Source of the DNA: Pedobacter cryoconitis | GTDB lineage: Bacteria; Bacteroidota; Bacteroidia; Sphingobacteriales; Sphingobacteriaceae | Length of the DNA: 64,000 bases | Assembly: GCF_014200595.1 (NCBI RefSeq) | Contig: NZ_JACHCG010000003.1 | Location: forward strand, 410,084 to 474,083 | Direction: 5' to 3' | In this document: in pieces, positions 16,879-26,533 of the stretch | Position numbering within the stretch: position 1 is the first letter of the stretch | Layout of the letters: each line of letters begins with the position of its first letter | Translations under genes and position numbers: made by a program | Notes under the pieces: model-generated | The model's input: the letters and a program-made list of their open reading frames with translations, nothing else | The model's database searches: none | What the model was told of the DNA's origin: nothing

Positions 16879-17094
16879 TTATTTTTTAACGGGCTTCGAG
16901 TGATCTGTCTGTAAACTATCAATTAGCGTGGTATCAGAACTCTTTTGCTGCGCTGGCTGTGAAGAAGCCTTAATATTAGTATCTATTTTTACTGAATCAG
17001 GAACTTTCTCACTTCCTTTATCACCCATAGTACAGGATGAAATAGAAAGGACAGTTATTCCCGCTACGAGTAAACATTGGAACGAATTTTTCAT
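16879..17094 (-). CDS. small lipoprotein of unknown function
   Basis: The start at 17094 (MKNSFQC) gives 71 residues and places a normal signal peptide at the N-terminus; the frame runs seven codons further upstream. The lipobox is LSISSC near residues 18-23. The mature part is short, hydrophilic and rich in Ser, Lys, Asp and Thr, without a recognisable domain. It is probably attached to the inner or outer membrane. Confidence 0.7.
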   Translation of the reverse strand: MKNSFQCLLVAGITVLSISSCTMGDKGSEKVPDSVKIDTNIKASSQPAQQKSSDTTLIDSLQTDHSKPVKK

Positions 17095-17139
17095 AATAAG
17101 GGTTTTCCTAAACAACCCCTTGCAGCGCCAATTGTTTTT

Positions 17140-17616
17140 TTATTTTTCAATCAGGCAGACTGCATAAGCAACCACTCCTTCTTCCCGGCCAATAAAACCC
17201 ATCGTTTCATTGGTGGTCGCTTTAATCGAAATATCTTCTGTTGACATGCCTATAGCATCTGCAATATTTTGCTGCATTTGTGGAATATGCGGATTGATTT
17301 TCGGTGCTTCCAGACATAACATCGCATCGATATTGCCAATGCTCCAGCCTTTCTCTGTTAACAATTTCACTGTTTCCTGCAAAAGGATAACACTGCTGAT
17401 CCCTTTCCACCTTGGGTCTGTATTTTTAAAATGGAAGCCGATATCCCGAAGGTTCGCAGCCCCTAATAAAGCATCACAAATTGCATGTAATAAAACATCA
17501 GCATCTGAATGTCCAAATGCTCCCTGATGGTGTTCAAGATTCACTCCTCCAACCACAAATGGATGACCACCTTTTAACTGGTGTACGTCGAATCCAAATC
17601 CTACTTTAATCTTCAT
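17140..17616 (-). CDS. ispF: 2-C-methyl-D-erythritol 2,4-cyclodiphosphate synthase
   Basis: A 158-residue protein with the IspF signature throughout: GFGFDVHQL at residues ~5-13 (Zn ligands Asp and His), EHHQGAFGHSDADVLLHAICDALLGAA near 29-55, DIGFHF near 60 and ATTNETMGFIGR near 134-145. It makes the cyclic diphosphate of the MEP isoprenoid pathway in the cytoplasm as a trimer. It lies 12 bp downstream of porV on the same strand, a co-transcription unrelated in function. Confidence 0.97.
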   Translation of the reverse strand: MKIKVGFGFDVHQLKGGHPFVVGGVNLEHHQGAFGHSDADVLLHAICDALLGAANLRDIGFHFKNTDPRWKGISSVILLQETVKLLTEKGWSIGNIDAMLCLEAPKINPHIPQMQQNIADAIGMSTEDISIKATTNETMGFIGREEGVVAYAVCLIEK

Positions 17617-17628
17617 TTTTATTTATAT

Positions 17629-18813
17629 TTATTTACTGGTATTCCCCAAATTAAACAGTAAGGTAAACCTTAAAGTATTTGCCAAAGGGCTTTTTCTTGC
17701 ACTTGCAGCCAGGTAAGATACATCGAAATTAAAACTTTCATATTTAAAGCCTGTACCTAAAGTAAAATATCTTCTGTCTCCTTTGTCCGGACTTTCATAA
17801 AAATACCCGGTCCGGAGCGCAAATTTCTTATTGTACCAGTATTCCAGTCCTGAAGCAATATTGATCTCCTTTACTTCTTCGCTGAAACCTCCCGGTGCAT
17901 CACTGAAAGAACCAAAGATACCTGAAGGAACAGAACGGTCAGGATCTCTGCCAGACTGTATACTTCCATCCTGATTGTAGACAGGCTGGGTAGGTACCAA
18001 AAGTTTATTAAAATCCAGTGCAAGCGTTATCTCATTATAATCATCCAGGATCAGTGTTGCAGCTCCCCCGACTTTCAGGTTTGTCGGCAGAAAATAACTC
18101 TGACCTCCATCCATATAGCTCATTTTTGTACCGATGTTCGAAATATTCGCACCTGCGGATACAATTGCATCATGTCCAAGCATATAAGTTGGCTTTTTGA
18201 AATAAGCAGAGACATCTACTGCAAGAGATTTACCCGCTTTAGATTGCTGTCCGACGCCAAAATTCCCGGCAGCCAGGTTTGAATAAATATACCTGACAGA
18301 GGTTCCCAAAGAAAATGAATCTCCAAAACGGCGTGCAAAAGTTGCATCAATCGCCAGCTCACTTGGATTAGAAGTACCCAGATCCTGCTGATTTGCATCA
18401 GTCAGCTGTATTTTACCCAGGGAAAAATAACGCATGGAAGCAGCTAAGGTTGTTCTGTCATCCAGTTTATAAAATCCGCTCAGATAGCCCAGGTTAATGT
18501 CAGAAACAATACTTCTCAGCCATGGACTATAAGAAGCTGAAAACCCGTATTTCTCTTCCAGAAAAGCAAGTTTGGAAGGGTTGATACTTCCAGAATTTGC
18601 ATCTGGTGCGATCGCCACACCGGCCTCTCCCATTCCTCCCACTCTTGCATCGGGCGTGATCAGTAAAAACGGGACTGCCGTTCTTAAACTGTTCAACCTG
18701 CTGCCGTTAGTTTGGGTTTCTGGCGTCTGCGCTTGTAGTGAGAAAGTTTTTACAGCAAAAAAGAAGCAAATCAATAGAAATCTTGAAGAGCACTTCAGTT
18801 TTATTATCCTCAT
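17629..18813 (-). CDS. porV: type IX secretion outer-membrane protein PorV (LptO)
   Basis: A 394-residue FadL-like beta-barrel with a signal peptide (cut after about residue 29, ...SLQAQ). The N-terminal segment contains AVPFLLITPDARVGGMGEAG, characteristic of PorV, and the end returns to short amphipathic strands with a terminal LLFNLG. PorV shuttles T9SS cargo from the translocon to the attachment complex at the outer membrane. It is divergent from gldJ, an arrangement consistent with T9SS. No porU is in view. Confidence 0.92.
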   Translation of the reverse strand: MRIIKLKCSSRFLLICFFFAVKTFSLQAQTPETQTNGSRLNSLRTAVPFLLITPDARVGGMGEAGVAIAPDANSGSINPSKLAFLEEKYGFSASYSPWLRSIVSDINLGYLSGFYKLDDRTTLAASMRYFSLGKIQLTDANQQDLGTSNPSELAIDATFARRFGDSFSLGTSVRYIYSNLAAGNFGVGQQSKAGKSLAVDVSAYFKKPTYMLGHDAIVSAGANISNIGTKMSYMDGGQSYFLPTNLKVGGAATLILDDYNEITLALDFNKLLVPTQPVYNQDGSIQSGRDPDRSVPSGIFGSFSDAPGGFSEEVKEINIASGLEYWYNKKFALRTGYFYESPDKGDRRYFTLGTGFKYESFNFDVSYLAASARKSPLANTLRFTLLFNLGNTSK

Positions 18814-19031
18814 TAATTGATTTTCTTTTTCAGGTTCATAGATAGGTATGGGTCAGTGTTGACTCTCTTTTTCAAATATAATTTAAATAAGCAATTTATT
18901 TAAGTTAAGACTTAACATTTGTGCGGATATATATTGCAAGATGTTAATCTATGATGATATTATTCAATTATTTTGTTTCATCGATCTTTTTTTGTGTAAT
19001 TTTAACAGTTAGAATAGCTCAATACGCAATT

Positions 19032-20636
19032 ATGGAAAAAACATACCTATATTCATTTGCTTTTTTATTGTCTGTTTCCTCAATAATTTCGTGCACATCG
19101 AAAAAAAGTGCAACCTCCGAAAAGACAGGATTAGCATACAATAGACCAGAAAACGGAGGGTTTCAGGTAAATAACAAATTCAAACGCGGACCTGGTCCGG
19201 GCCTGGTTGAAATTGAAGGTGGTGTATTTGTGATGAGCGGAAGCGCAACCAATGTTCCGGGACAGGAGCTTAAGGATTATAACCACAAAAGAGAAACGAC
19301 TGTATCTTCCTTCTACATGGATGAAACAGAGGTTTCCAATACCAACTGGTTAGAATACCTGAACTGGATCAGAAAAGTTGATCCGACTAACTACGAATAT
19401 TATTACAATGAGTTACCTGATACGCTGGTTTGGCGCAGGCCCCTTTCTTACAATGAACCTTACGTTGACAATTACCTGAGACACCCTGCTTACCAGGACT
19501 ATCCTGTAGTAGGCGTGAGCTGGGAACAGGCACAAAGATACTGTGAATGGAGAACGGATATTGTCAATGAATCTCTTTTAAGAGAGCAAAACTATATGAC
19601 CAGTTACAAGGACCTGAACGGTACCGGTAAAAATGGTAAAAAAACAAATGCAGCAGCTACTGCGGCTAAACCAACAGGCCCTTTCAATACGGACATTTAT
19701 TTAAATGGACAGTATGACGATAAAGGAACCAAGGCGATGAAAGATTTCAGCCCTGCGGCTACTGCTGCCAATGCAAATGCCAAAGGTCAAAAAGGTGGTG
19801 CGACCAGAAATGTAAGGTTAGAAGATGGTATTATCAAACAACCTTACCGTTTGCCTACAGAAGCTGAATGGGAATATGCAGCTTTAGGCTTGATTGGAAA
19901 TACGAACTACGAGAACATCTCCAGCAATAAAATCTATCCATGGGATGGCCTTGGTATCAGTTCTGCGAAGAATAAAACCCGTGGTTTAATCCTTGCCAAC
20001 TTTAAAAGAACTAAAGGTGACTATATGGGGGTTGGTGGTACACTGAATGATAAGGGAAGTATTACGGTTCCGGTTCGTTCTTATGTGCCTAATGATTTCG
20101 GTTTATACAATATGGCTGGAAACGTGAATGAGTGGGTAGCCGATGTTTACCGTTCTAATACTTTTGCAGATGCAGATGCTTTAAACCCATACAGGGGAAA
20201 TTATTACCAGGATAAAAAAGTTGCCGATCCGCTAACCGGAAGATTAGAGAAAGATGCTTACAACAGACCAATTATGACTGCTGCTGTATCTGGTAAAAAA
20301 CAAACCTGGGCAGAGAAACAAGCCGCAACTGCTAAAGCTGATACGGTGAAGAATTCTTATGCAGACCAAAGAGGTTTCCGCGATGAGGAAAACAAACTAT
20401 ATGGTGAGATTACACTGGTAAACAATAAATCAAGAGTTTACAAAGGTGGTTCATGGGATGACCAGGCATTATGGTTAAACCCTGCAACCAGACGATTCTT
20501 ACCACAAGATGAATCTACTGCTGATATTGGTTTCCGCTGTGCAATGACCATGCTGGGCGCTTCTGAGATCCGTTCTGTCGGAAAACCTCAGTTTAAGCCT
20601 AAACAGCAAAAGCCTTTCAACGCAAAAAAGAAATAA
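19032..20636 (+). CDS. gldJ: gliding motility / T9SS lipoprotein GldJ
   Basis: The start at 19032 (MEKTYLYS) gives 534 residues and a proper lipoprotein signal with lipobox SIISC; the longer frame adds 27 unlikely residues. A formylglycine-generating-enzyme (SUMF1) fold follows, with EVSNTNWLEYLNW near residue 98, LPTEAEWEYAALG near 278, NMAGNVNEWVAD near 361 and GGSWDD..FRCAM at the end. GldJ supports assembly of the gliding motor and T9SS. The pairing with porV favours GldJ over GldK. A GTTAAG-A-CTTAAC palindrome (18904-18916) lies in the divergent promoter region. Confidence 0.88.
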   Translation: MEKTYLYSFAFLLSVSSIISCTSKKSATSEKTGLAYNRPENGGFQVNNKFKRGPGPGLVEIEGGVFVMSGSATNVPGQELKDYNHKRETTVSSFYMDETEVSNTNWLEYLNWIRKVDPTNYEYYYNELPDTLVWRRPLSYNEPYVDNYLRHPAYQDYPVVGVSWEQAQRYCEWRTDIVNESLLREQNYMTSYKDLNGTGKNGKKTNAAATAAKPTGPFNTDIYLNGQYDDKGTKAMKDFSPAATAANANAKGQKGGATRNVRLEDGIIKQPYRLPTEAEWEYAALGLIGNTNYENISSNKIYPWDGLGISSAKNKTRGLILANFKRTKGDYMGVGGTLNDKGSITVPVRSYVPNDFGLYNMAGNVNEWVADVYRSNTFADADALNPYRGNYYQDKKVADPLTGRLEKDAYNRPIMTAAVSGKKQTWAEKQAATAKADTVKNSYADQRGFRDEENKLYGEITLVNNKSRVYKGGSWDDQALWLNPATRRFLPQDESTADIGFRCAMTMLGASEIRSVGKPQFKPKQQKPFNAKKK

Positions 20637-20655
20637 GATCAAAATATAAGCTCAT

Positions 20656-20690
20656 AAAAAAAGAGGGACCTTTCAGGTCCCTCTTTTTTT
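20656..20690. terminator. bidirectional intrinsic terminator between gldJ and the biotin carrier gene
   Basis: The arms 20656-20671 and 20675-20690 pair through GAGGGACCT/AGGTCCCTC with flanking A and T runs, giving a 16-bp stem and a 3-nt loop. It ends gldJ on the plus strand and the long minus-strand block that finishes at 20701. Confidence 0.9.
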
Positions 20691-20700
20691 ATTTAGATAA

Positions 20701-21201
20701 TTATACAAATTCTATCAAAACCTGGTTTTTCTCTACTTTATCACCTTTACTGATATAGATCTTTTTGACCACTCCTTCCGTGACTGATTTCAGCATATTC
20801 TCCATTTTCATCGCCTCCAATATAAGCAGGTTATCACCTTTCTTAATCTCCTGCCCCTCAACCACACTGATGTTTAACACTAAACCCGGCATAGGTGCTT
20901 TAACTTCTTTTGCTACTTTCCCACTACCGGCTGCCATTCCCATTGCTTTCAGTAAACTATCAAACTGATCTTCAATACCTACTTCGTATAGTTTTCCATT
21001 TATTTTAATAACCGAAGTCTTATCGTCATGGTTTTCAGAAACCACTTCAGCGTTGTACGACTTATTTTTATAGATGAAATGCAGGTGACCATCCTGAAGT
21101 TCTCTTATATCGACCGGGATCGCTTCACCATTCAATTGCAAACTATCATTTACAGCTGATAAATCGAAATTATAAGTATCATTTACTTTGAGCTTATACA
21201 T
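20701..21201 (-). CDS. biotin carboxyl carrier protein (biotinyl-lipoyl domain)
   Basis: A 166-residue protein. The C-terminal half is a biotinyl domain with the biotin attachment site EAMKMEN (Lys near residue 131), preceded by KAPMPGLV, the usual start of the domain. The N-terminal half looks like the linker/BT region of acyl-CoA carboxylases. It would carry CO2 for an acetyl-, propionyl- or methylcrotonyl-type carboxylase, whose other subunits are not in the window. It lies 1 bp after the DUF4159 stop. Confidence 0.88.
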   Translation of the reverse strand: MYKLKVNDTYNFDLSAVNDSLQLNGEAIPVDIRELQDGHLHFIYKNKSYNAEVVSENHDDKTSVIKINGKLYEVGIEDQFDSLLKAMGMAAGSGKVAKEVKAPMPGLVLNISVVEGQEIKKGDNLLILEAMKMENMLKSVTEGVVKKIYISKGDKVEKNQVLIEFV

Positions 21202-21202
21202 A

Positions 21203-21862
21203 TTAATGGGTTAAAACATAACTGACTAAATTTGCGCCCATTTTAAGCGCATTATTTCTTTTTTCGGCTGTATCTCCCGGGTAGGTGCCAAAGTCTTCCC
21301 AGCCGTTCCCTAAATCACACTCATAGGTATAATAACAAACTATTCTACCCTCCCATAACAAAGCAAAGCCCTGCGCACGTTTTCCATCATGCTCGTGGAT
21401 TTTAGGCAGGCCATTCGGAAATTTAAATTTTTCACTATAGATTGGGTGATTAGCTGGTAATTCGATAAATGATACCTCAGGAAATACTTTTTTCATCTGC
21501 ACCCTTACATATTTATCCAGGCCATAGTTATCATCTATATGCAAAAACCCTCCCCCTATTAAATAACGGCGGATATTCTGAGCTTCCTGCGCACTAAACA
21601 CCACATTCCCGTGCCCGGTCATATAGATAAAAGGATAATTAAAGATTTCGGGGCTGCCAGCTTCTGCAACGGCTTCTTCGGGAGCGAAATTAGTATGCAG
21701 ATTCTGATTACAAAAGGCTGCGAGGTTAACTAAAGCGGTTCTGTTTCCATACCAATCCCCTCCACCATTATATTTAAGTCTTGCCAGCTGATAAGCAGGC
21801 GTATGAAAACTGCTGGTCAGTAAAACCAATAAAGGAAAAAAGATCAGGAGTTTTAATTTCAT
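21203..21862 (-). CDS. DUF4159-domain protein, exported
   Basis: A 219-residue protein with a signal peptide (residues 1 to about 20, ending ..SSFHTPA). The body matches DUF4159, containing RLKYNGGGDWYGN near residues 28-40 and the glycine/histidine-rich YMTGHGNVVFS and GGGFLHIDDNYG. The fold resembles a glutamine-amidotransferase-like domain of unknown function. The start overlaps the rsmE stop by 4 bp (ATGA), so both are translated together. Confidence 0.85.
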   Translation of the reverse strand: MKLKLLIFFPLLVLLTSSFHTPAYQLARLKYNGGGDWYGNRTALVNLAAFCNQNLHTNFAPEEAVAEAGSPEIFNYPFIYMTGHGNVVFSAQEAQNIRRYLIGGGFLHIDDNYGLDKYVRVQMKKVFPEVSFIELPANHPIYSEKFKFPNGLPKIHEHDGKRAQGFALLWEGRIVCYYTYECDLGNGWEDFGTYPGDTAEKRNNALKMGANLVSYVLTH

Positions 21863-22563
21863 CTATTTAAGTAATTCACCTCAAAACATGCGGCTAAAGC
21901 AGCAGTTTCTGTCCTGAGACGTGTATTACCTAAAGTTAATGGTTTAAAGTCATTTTGCAAAGCCAGTTGAATTTCATTTGGTGTGAAATCTCCTTCCGGC
22001 CCGATCAGGATCAGGTAACGCTGACCTGGTTTTGAAACCTGGCTGATAAAACCGCGTGGTTCTCCGTCTACACAATGTGCAATCATTTTATAGTCGGCGG
22101 TATGTTTACTAATAAACTCCTTAAAGCCCATCGCATCATTTAATACCGGATGATAAGCTTGTAAAGATTGTTTGACCGCCGAAGTGATCACTTTATTCAA
22201 GCGCTCTTCTTTGACAATCTTACGCTCTGAACGCTCACAGATCAGCGGGGTAATCATATCAATTCCAATTTCCGTCGCTTTCTCCAGGAACCATTCCAGC
22301 CTGTCTATATTTTTTGTAGGAGCCACGGCAATATGAAGGCCGTGGTTTCTCTTTTGATATTCCCTGGTGGTCTTCAACACACGCAGGGTTACATTTCTTT
22401 TAGATTCAGCGATAATCTCTGCTTCATACAGCCCGCCTTTACCATCAATCAGGTGAACAACATCACCAATCACCAAACGCAGTACTTTCATACAGTGCCT
22501 GCTTTCTTCCTCATTTAAAATATAGGAATCAGCGGTAATATCCGGCGTATAAAAAACATGCAT
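21859..22563 (-). CDS. rsmE: 16S rRNA (uracil-1498-N3)-methyltransferase RsmE
   Basis: A 234-residue SPOUT methyltransferase. An N-terminal PUA-like part is followed by the C-terminal knot: IGPEGDFTPNEI near residue 188 and LGNTRLRTETAA near 214 form the SAM site. It methylates U1498 of 16S rRNA in the 30S subunit. It is followed by DUF4159 with a 4-bp overlap. Confidence 0.95.
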   Translation of the reverse strand: MHVFYTPDITADSYILNEEESRHCMKVLRLVIGDVVHLIDGKGGLYEAEIIAESKRNVTLRVLKTTREYQKRNHGLHIAVAPTKNIDRLEWFLEKATEIGIDMITPLICERSERKIVKEERLNKVITSAVKQSLQAYHPVLNDAMGFKEFISKHTADYKMIAHCVDGEPRGFISQVSKPGQRYLILIGPEGDFTPNEIQLALQNDFKPLTLGNTRLRTETAALAACFEVNYLNR

Positions 22564-22574
22564 CTTATCTAATT

Positions 22575-23900
22575 TTAGTGATTATCTACCAGGTCATTGT
22601 TACTGATCACTAATTCAAGCTTGATCGTTTCAATGTTTTGTTCTGTTTTTTTAAGGATGGTAAATAAATAGCCGTAACATTCTTCACTATCCCCTACGTC
22701 AGGTATTTTTCCGAAAGCATGGGATACCAAACCACCAACAGTATCAAAATCCAGATCTTCAGGAAGATCATGCGGAAGGTGTTCATTCACATCGTAAACC
22801 GTTGCATAAGCATTGATCACGAATTCCGTATCAGAAATCTTTTCTACAGTAGGTTTCTCTTCATCATATTCATCCTGAATCTCCCCTACAATTTCTTCTA
22901 CAATATCTTCCAGTGTCACCATACCAGCCGTACCGCCGAATTCATCGATGACAATAGCAATCTGAATGCGTTTCTGCTGAAGCTCACTTAACAGATCATT
23001 GATCTTTTTCGTTTCCGGAACGAAATAAGGCTTTCTGATAATATCTTTTAATGACCATTCTTTATTCCCTGCCAGTAAAGGCAAAACATCCTTAGCGTGT
23101 ATAATACCAATGATCTTATCAATAATATCATCGTATACCGGCATTCTGGAGTATCCTTCAGCAATGATCAGTGTAATCACTTCTTCTTTTGGCGTAGACA
23201 GTTCGATACCCGAAATCTTGGTTCTGGGTACCATAATATTTTTAACCACACGTTCATTGAAATCAAAAACGTTGCGGATGAGTTCATGCTCGTTGTTATC
23301 CAGCGCGCCACTCTCTCTTCCCTGATCTAACAGGTAATATAGTTCTTCTGTACTGTGTACCGCCTCGTGACCACCAACTGTCGAAATACCAAAAACTTTC
23401 AGGATAATATTCGCAAACCCATTCAGTAACCAGATAAACGGTCTGAAAACTACATAGAAAATCTGTAACGGAACAGAGATAAAAAGTGTAGTGGCTACAG
23501 GGCGCTGAATAGCGATAGATTTCGGTGCAAGCTCTCCGAATACGATGTGCATAATCGTAATAAAACTGAATGCAATAATTGGAGAAGCAGTTTTCGAGAA
23601 AGAATCGATGAATGCAGGGGACTGGTTTAATGAAGTTAATAGATTGTGTAACAGATGTTCCATTACTGATTCTCCAACCCAGCCTAATCCCAGTGATGCT
23701 AATGTAATACCCAGCTGCGTTGCAGCCAGGTATCCATCAAGATGTTGTGTAATATATTTAGCAATATTAGCTACTCTATTACCAGATTTAGCCTTAATTT
23801 CTATTTGCGACGCTCTGACTTTAACGATTGCAAACTCAGCTGCAACGAAAAAGCCGTTTAAGACGACTAAGAAAAAGGTTAAGAATATTTGAAAGCCCAT
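22575..23900 (-). CDS. HlyC/CorC-family CNNM transporter-like protein
   Basis: A 441-residue membrane protein. An N-terminal CNNM (DUF21) part carries about four hydrophobic segments, followed by a CBS pair (VPRTKISGIELS near 220 and EFGGTAGMVTLEDIVEE near 315-331) and a C-terminal CorC_HlyC domain. Such proteins are linked to Mg/Co efflux; the old name haemolysin is misleading. The start codon shares one base with the stop codon of the upstream pyrophosphatase gene. Confidence 0.92.
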   Translation of the reverse strand: MGFQIFLTFFLVVLNGFFVAAEFAIVKVRASQIEIKAKSGNRVANIAKYITQHLDGYLAATQLGITLASLGLGWVGESVMEHLLHNLLTSLNQSPAFIDSFSKTASPIIAFSFITIMHIVFGELAPKSIAIQRPVATTLFISVPLQIFYVVFRPFIWLLNGFANIILKVFGISTVGGHEAVHSTEELYYLLDQGRESGALDNNEHELIRNVFDFNERVVKNIMVPRTKISGIELSTPKEEVITLIIAEGYSRMPVYDDIIDKIIGIIHAKDVLPLLAGNKEWSLKDIIRKPYFVPETKKINDLLSELQQKRIQIAIVIDEFGGTAGMVTLEDIVEEIVGEIQDEYDEEKPTVEKISDTEFVINAYATVYDVNEHLPHDLPEDLDFDTVGGLVSHAFGKIPDVGDSEECYGYLFTILKKTEQNIETIKLELVISNNDLVDNH

Positions 23901-24451
23901 TAAGAGTTGTTTCTAAATGTACTATTATAAAGTTCTATACTTTCTTCAATAACTTTATAAGCATAAGTAACGCCCATCAACTTTTCGATAGTTACGTTCT
24001 TTTCTTCTAAAGCTTTATAATCCTGGAAGAATCTTACGATTTCTTTCATCTGGTGTGGTGGCAATTCAGAGATGTCATTGATATAGTTTACTGACATATC
24101 ATTTTTTGCAACAGCGATGATTTTATCATCCTGCTCACCATTATCCACCATGTGCATTACACCAATAACTTTTGCCTCAACAATAGATAAAGGATAAACA
24201 TCCACAGAACACAAAACAAGAATATCTAATGGGTCATTGTCATCACAGTAAGTCTGAGGAATGAAACCATAGTTTGCAGGATACATTACAGAAGAAAACA
24301 GGACACGATCCAATTTAATCAAATGAGAGTCTTTATCTATTTCGTATTTAGCTTTTGATCCTTTAGGAATTTCAATAATAGCATTTACCGATTCTGGTAA
24401 ATTAGCACCTGGAGAAACACTGTGCCAGGGATGTTTTGTGTCTATTTGCAT
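23900..24451 (-). CDS. ppa: soluble inorganic pyrophosphatase (family I)
   Basis: A 183-residue family I pyrophosphatase, with the Mg-binding [11 protein letters not shown] near residues 70-80 and an upstream [13 protein letters not shown] strand carrying the conserved Glu/Lys. It hydrolyses PPi from biosynthesis in the cytoplasm. It sits in a minus-strand block between dedA (15 bp upstream) and the CorC-like gene. Confidence 0.95.
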   Translation of the reverse strand: MQIDTKHPWHSVSPGANLPESVNAIIEIPKGSKAKYEIDKDSHLIKLDRVLFSSVMYPANYGFIPQTYCDDNDPLDILVLCSVDVYPLSIVEAKVIGVMHMVDNGEQDDKIIAVAKNDMSVNYINDISELPPHQMKEIVRFFQDYKALEEKNVTIEKLMGVTYAYKVIEESIELYNSTFRNNS

Positions 24452-24466
24452 TTTTTTTTAATGTTG

Positions 24467-25111
24467 TTATTTATTCTCTTCGTTTGTATGTACCCGCTTC
24501 TTCAAAAAAGTATAGAGCAGCGGGATAGTAGTTATAACCATAAAACCTACAATAATATAAAGCAGGTAAGCGTTGATTTCCTTTTCAAATTTCCTGCCAA
24601 GAAAATAGCCCAGCAAAGTTAAAGATGTTATCCATAAAAAAGCACCACAAATATTATATAGTGCGAACTTCTTAAAATCAAGTCTGACAACTCCGGCAAT
24701 GATTGGCGCAAAAGTCCTGACAATGGGAACAAACCGTCCCATGATTAAAGCAAAAGCACCTTGTTTGTGATAGTAAGCTTCAGCAGCTTTAAGATAACGC
24801 TTTTTGAAGAAAAAAGTGTCTTTACGATCGTATAAAACCGGCCCTGTTTTCTTACCAAACCAATAACCGGTGAAATTTCCTGAAACAGCCGATGCAATCA
24901 GACCAAAGATAAGCACGTAAATATTTACGTCAAGTTTACCCGTCGCCACGAACATCCCGGCAAGAAACAGTAAGTAATCCCCAGGTAAGAAAAATCCAAA
25001 AAATAATCCTGTCTCAGCAAAAATTACGAATATCAGGACGTAAAAGCCACCTTCTTTAAGTAATTTCTCAGGATCAATAAAGTGATGTACGGAGGTCCAG
25101 AAATCGTGCAT
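24467..25111 (-). CDS. DedA-family membrane protein
   Basis: A 214-residue protein with about five membrane segments and the SNARE-associated/DedA domain: FFGFFLPGDYLLFLAG near residues 38-53, GNFTGYWFGKKTG near 79-91 and GRFVPIVRTFAPIIAG near 125-140, the arginine motif of the family. DedA proteins act as flippases or carriers for polyprenyl phosphate or phospholipid. It starts 45 bp after the nuoN stop with no terminator, so it may be read through from nuo. Confidence 0.92.
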   Translation of the reverse strand: MHDFWTSVHHFIDPEKLLKEGGFYVLIFVIFAETGLFFGFFLPGDYLLFLAGMFVATGKLDVNIYVLIFGLIASAVSGNFTGYWFGKKTGPVLYDRKDTFFFKKRYLKAAEAYYHKQGAFALIMGRFVPIVRTFAPIIAGVVRLDFKKFALYNICGAFLWITSLTLLGYFLGRKFEKEINAYLLYIIVGFMVITTIPLLYTFLKKRVHTNEENK

Positions 25112-25155
25112 AGTTCAAGTAATCGTAAAATTACAAATAATTTCCTGAGAAATGC

Positions 25156-26529
25156 CTATATCAGATTTAATATTATAGTTGGATAAACTCCTAAGAATAT
25201 CGTGATGATTACCGATAAAATTAAAACCACTTTGTATTGAACCGGCGTTTCTAACACCACCTCTGCGCCTTCTTTAAAGTACATGGCCACAATTACTCTT
25301 AAGTAATAGTAAAAGCCTACAAGCGCATTTAAAATCGCAAATGCAACCAGGTAAATCTGGTACTCATTCATCACATTTAAAAACATCAGGTATTTTCCTA
25401 TAAAACCAGCAGTAAGCGGTATACCAGCAAGAGAAAGCATCGCAATAGTTAATGCAAGTGCCACTAAAGGATTACGTTTTCCTAATCCGTTGAAACTCTC
25501 AAAATTATCATGACCTGTTTTCTGTTTCACCAGAATTAATACTGCGAAAGCAATAATACTGGCAAAAGTATAGGCTGCTGCATAAACCATCACATTGTTT
25601 GCCGAATTGGCAGTCAAAGTAACTAAAGAGAATAACAGGTAACCTGCATGAGAGATACTTGAGTAAGCAAGCATTCTTTTGAAGTTCTTTTGGAAAAGGG
25701 CTGTCACGTTACCAATAAATAAGGTAATGCATACAATAGCCATCAATGGCGGCATCCAGAAATCATGAAGCGGAGCAAAAGTACCAGCGAAAAGACGCAG
25801 AAAGGCTGCAAAACCAGCAGTTTTTACTACCGTAGACATGAAAGCAGTAATCAGAGAAGGTGCGCCTTCATATACATCCGGAGTCCAGAAGTGGAAAGGT
25901 GCAGCACCGATTTTGAAACACAGCCCTACCATGATCAGGATTACCCCAGGATAAAACAATGGGGATACTGCCTGATAGTTTCCGATCAGGTACTGATTAA
26001 TTGCATGCAGGCTGAATGAACCTGTAGCACCATAAACTAAAGTGATCCCGAATAAAAGGAAACCTGTAGAAAAGGCACCCATCAGGAAGTACTTTAAAGA
26101 AGCCTCATTGGAAGCAAAATTGTTCTTCCGGATACCCGCAAGGATATATAAAGCCACAGACATAATTTCTATTCCAATAAATAACATGGACATATTGGTA
26201 TAAGATACCATAATCACGATACCCGCAAGAGCAAATAAGATCAAAGTATAATATTCCGCTACGTTCTCACTGTCTTTAGCAAAGTAATTCTGCGTCAGTA
26301 AAAAGATGAAAATCGTTCCTAAAATAGTAAGAGATGAAAAAGCGATGGCAAAATTATCCATCTCCATCATTCCGTAATACACGGTATTAGAATTCCAGGC
26401 GGTAACTGCAAAGGCCAGAGAGATCAATAACCCCACAAGAGTTAGTGGTAACAAAGCTTTCTTCGCTTTGAATAAACCTGCATAAAGCACCGCTAAAGCT
26501 GTAACAACAATTGTTATAATGATATTCAT
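25156..26529 (-). CDS. nuoN: NADH-quinone oxidoreductase subunit N
   Basis: A 457-residue proton-translocating antiporter-like subunit with about 14 hydrophobic segments. It shows YFLMGAFSTGFLLFG near residue 147, FHFWTPDVYEGAP near 219 and RMLAYSSISHAGY near 285, the conserved charged positions of this subunit. It is the last gene of the nuo operon and forms part of the membrane arm of complex I. Confidence 0.96.
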   Translation of the reverse strand: MNIIITIVVTALAVLYAGLFKAKKALLPLTLVGLLISLAFAVTAWNSNTVYYGMMEMDNFAIAFSSLTILGTIFIFLLTQNYFAKDSENVAEYYTLILFALAGIVIMVSYTNMSMLFIGIEIMSVALYILAGIRKNNFASNEASLKYFLMGAFSTGFLLFGITLVYGATGSFSLHAINQYLIGNYQAVSPLFYPGVILIMVGLCFKIGAAPFHFWTPDVYEGAPSLITAFMSTVVKTAGFAAFLRLFAGTFAPLHDFWMPPLMAIVCITLFIGNVTALFQKNFKRMLAYSSISHAGYLLFSLVTLTANSANNVMVYAAAYTFASIIAFAVLILVKQKTGHDNFESFNGLGKRNPLVALALTIAMLSLAGIPLTAGFIGKYLMFLNVMNEYQIYLVAFAILNALVGFYYYLRVIVAMYFKEGAEVVLETPVQYKVVLILSVIITIFLGVYPTIILNLI

Positions 26530-26533
26530 TTCC

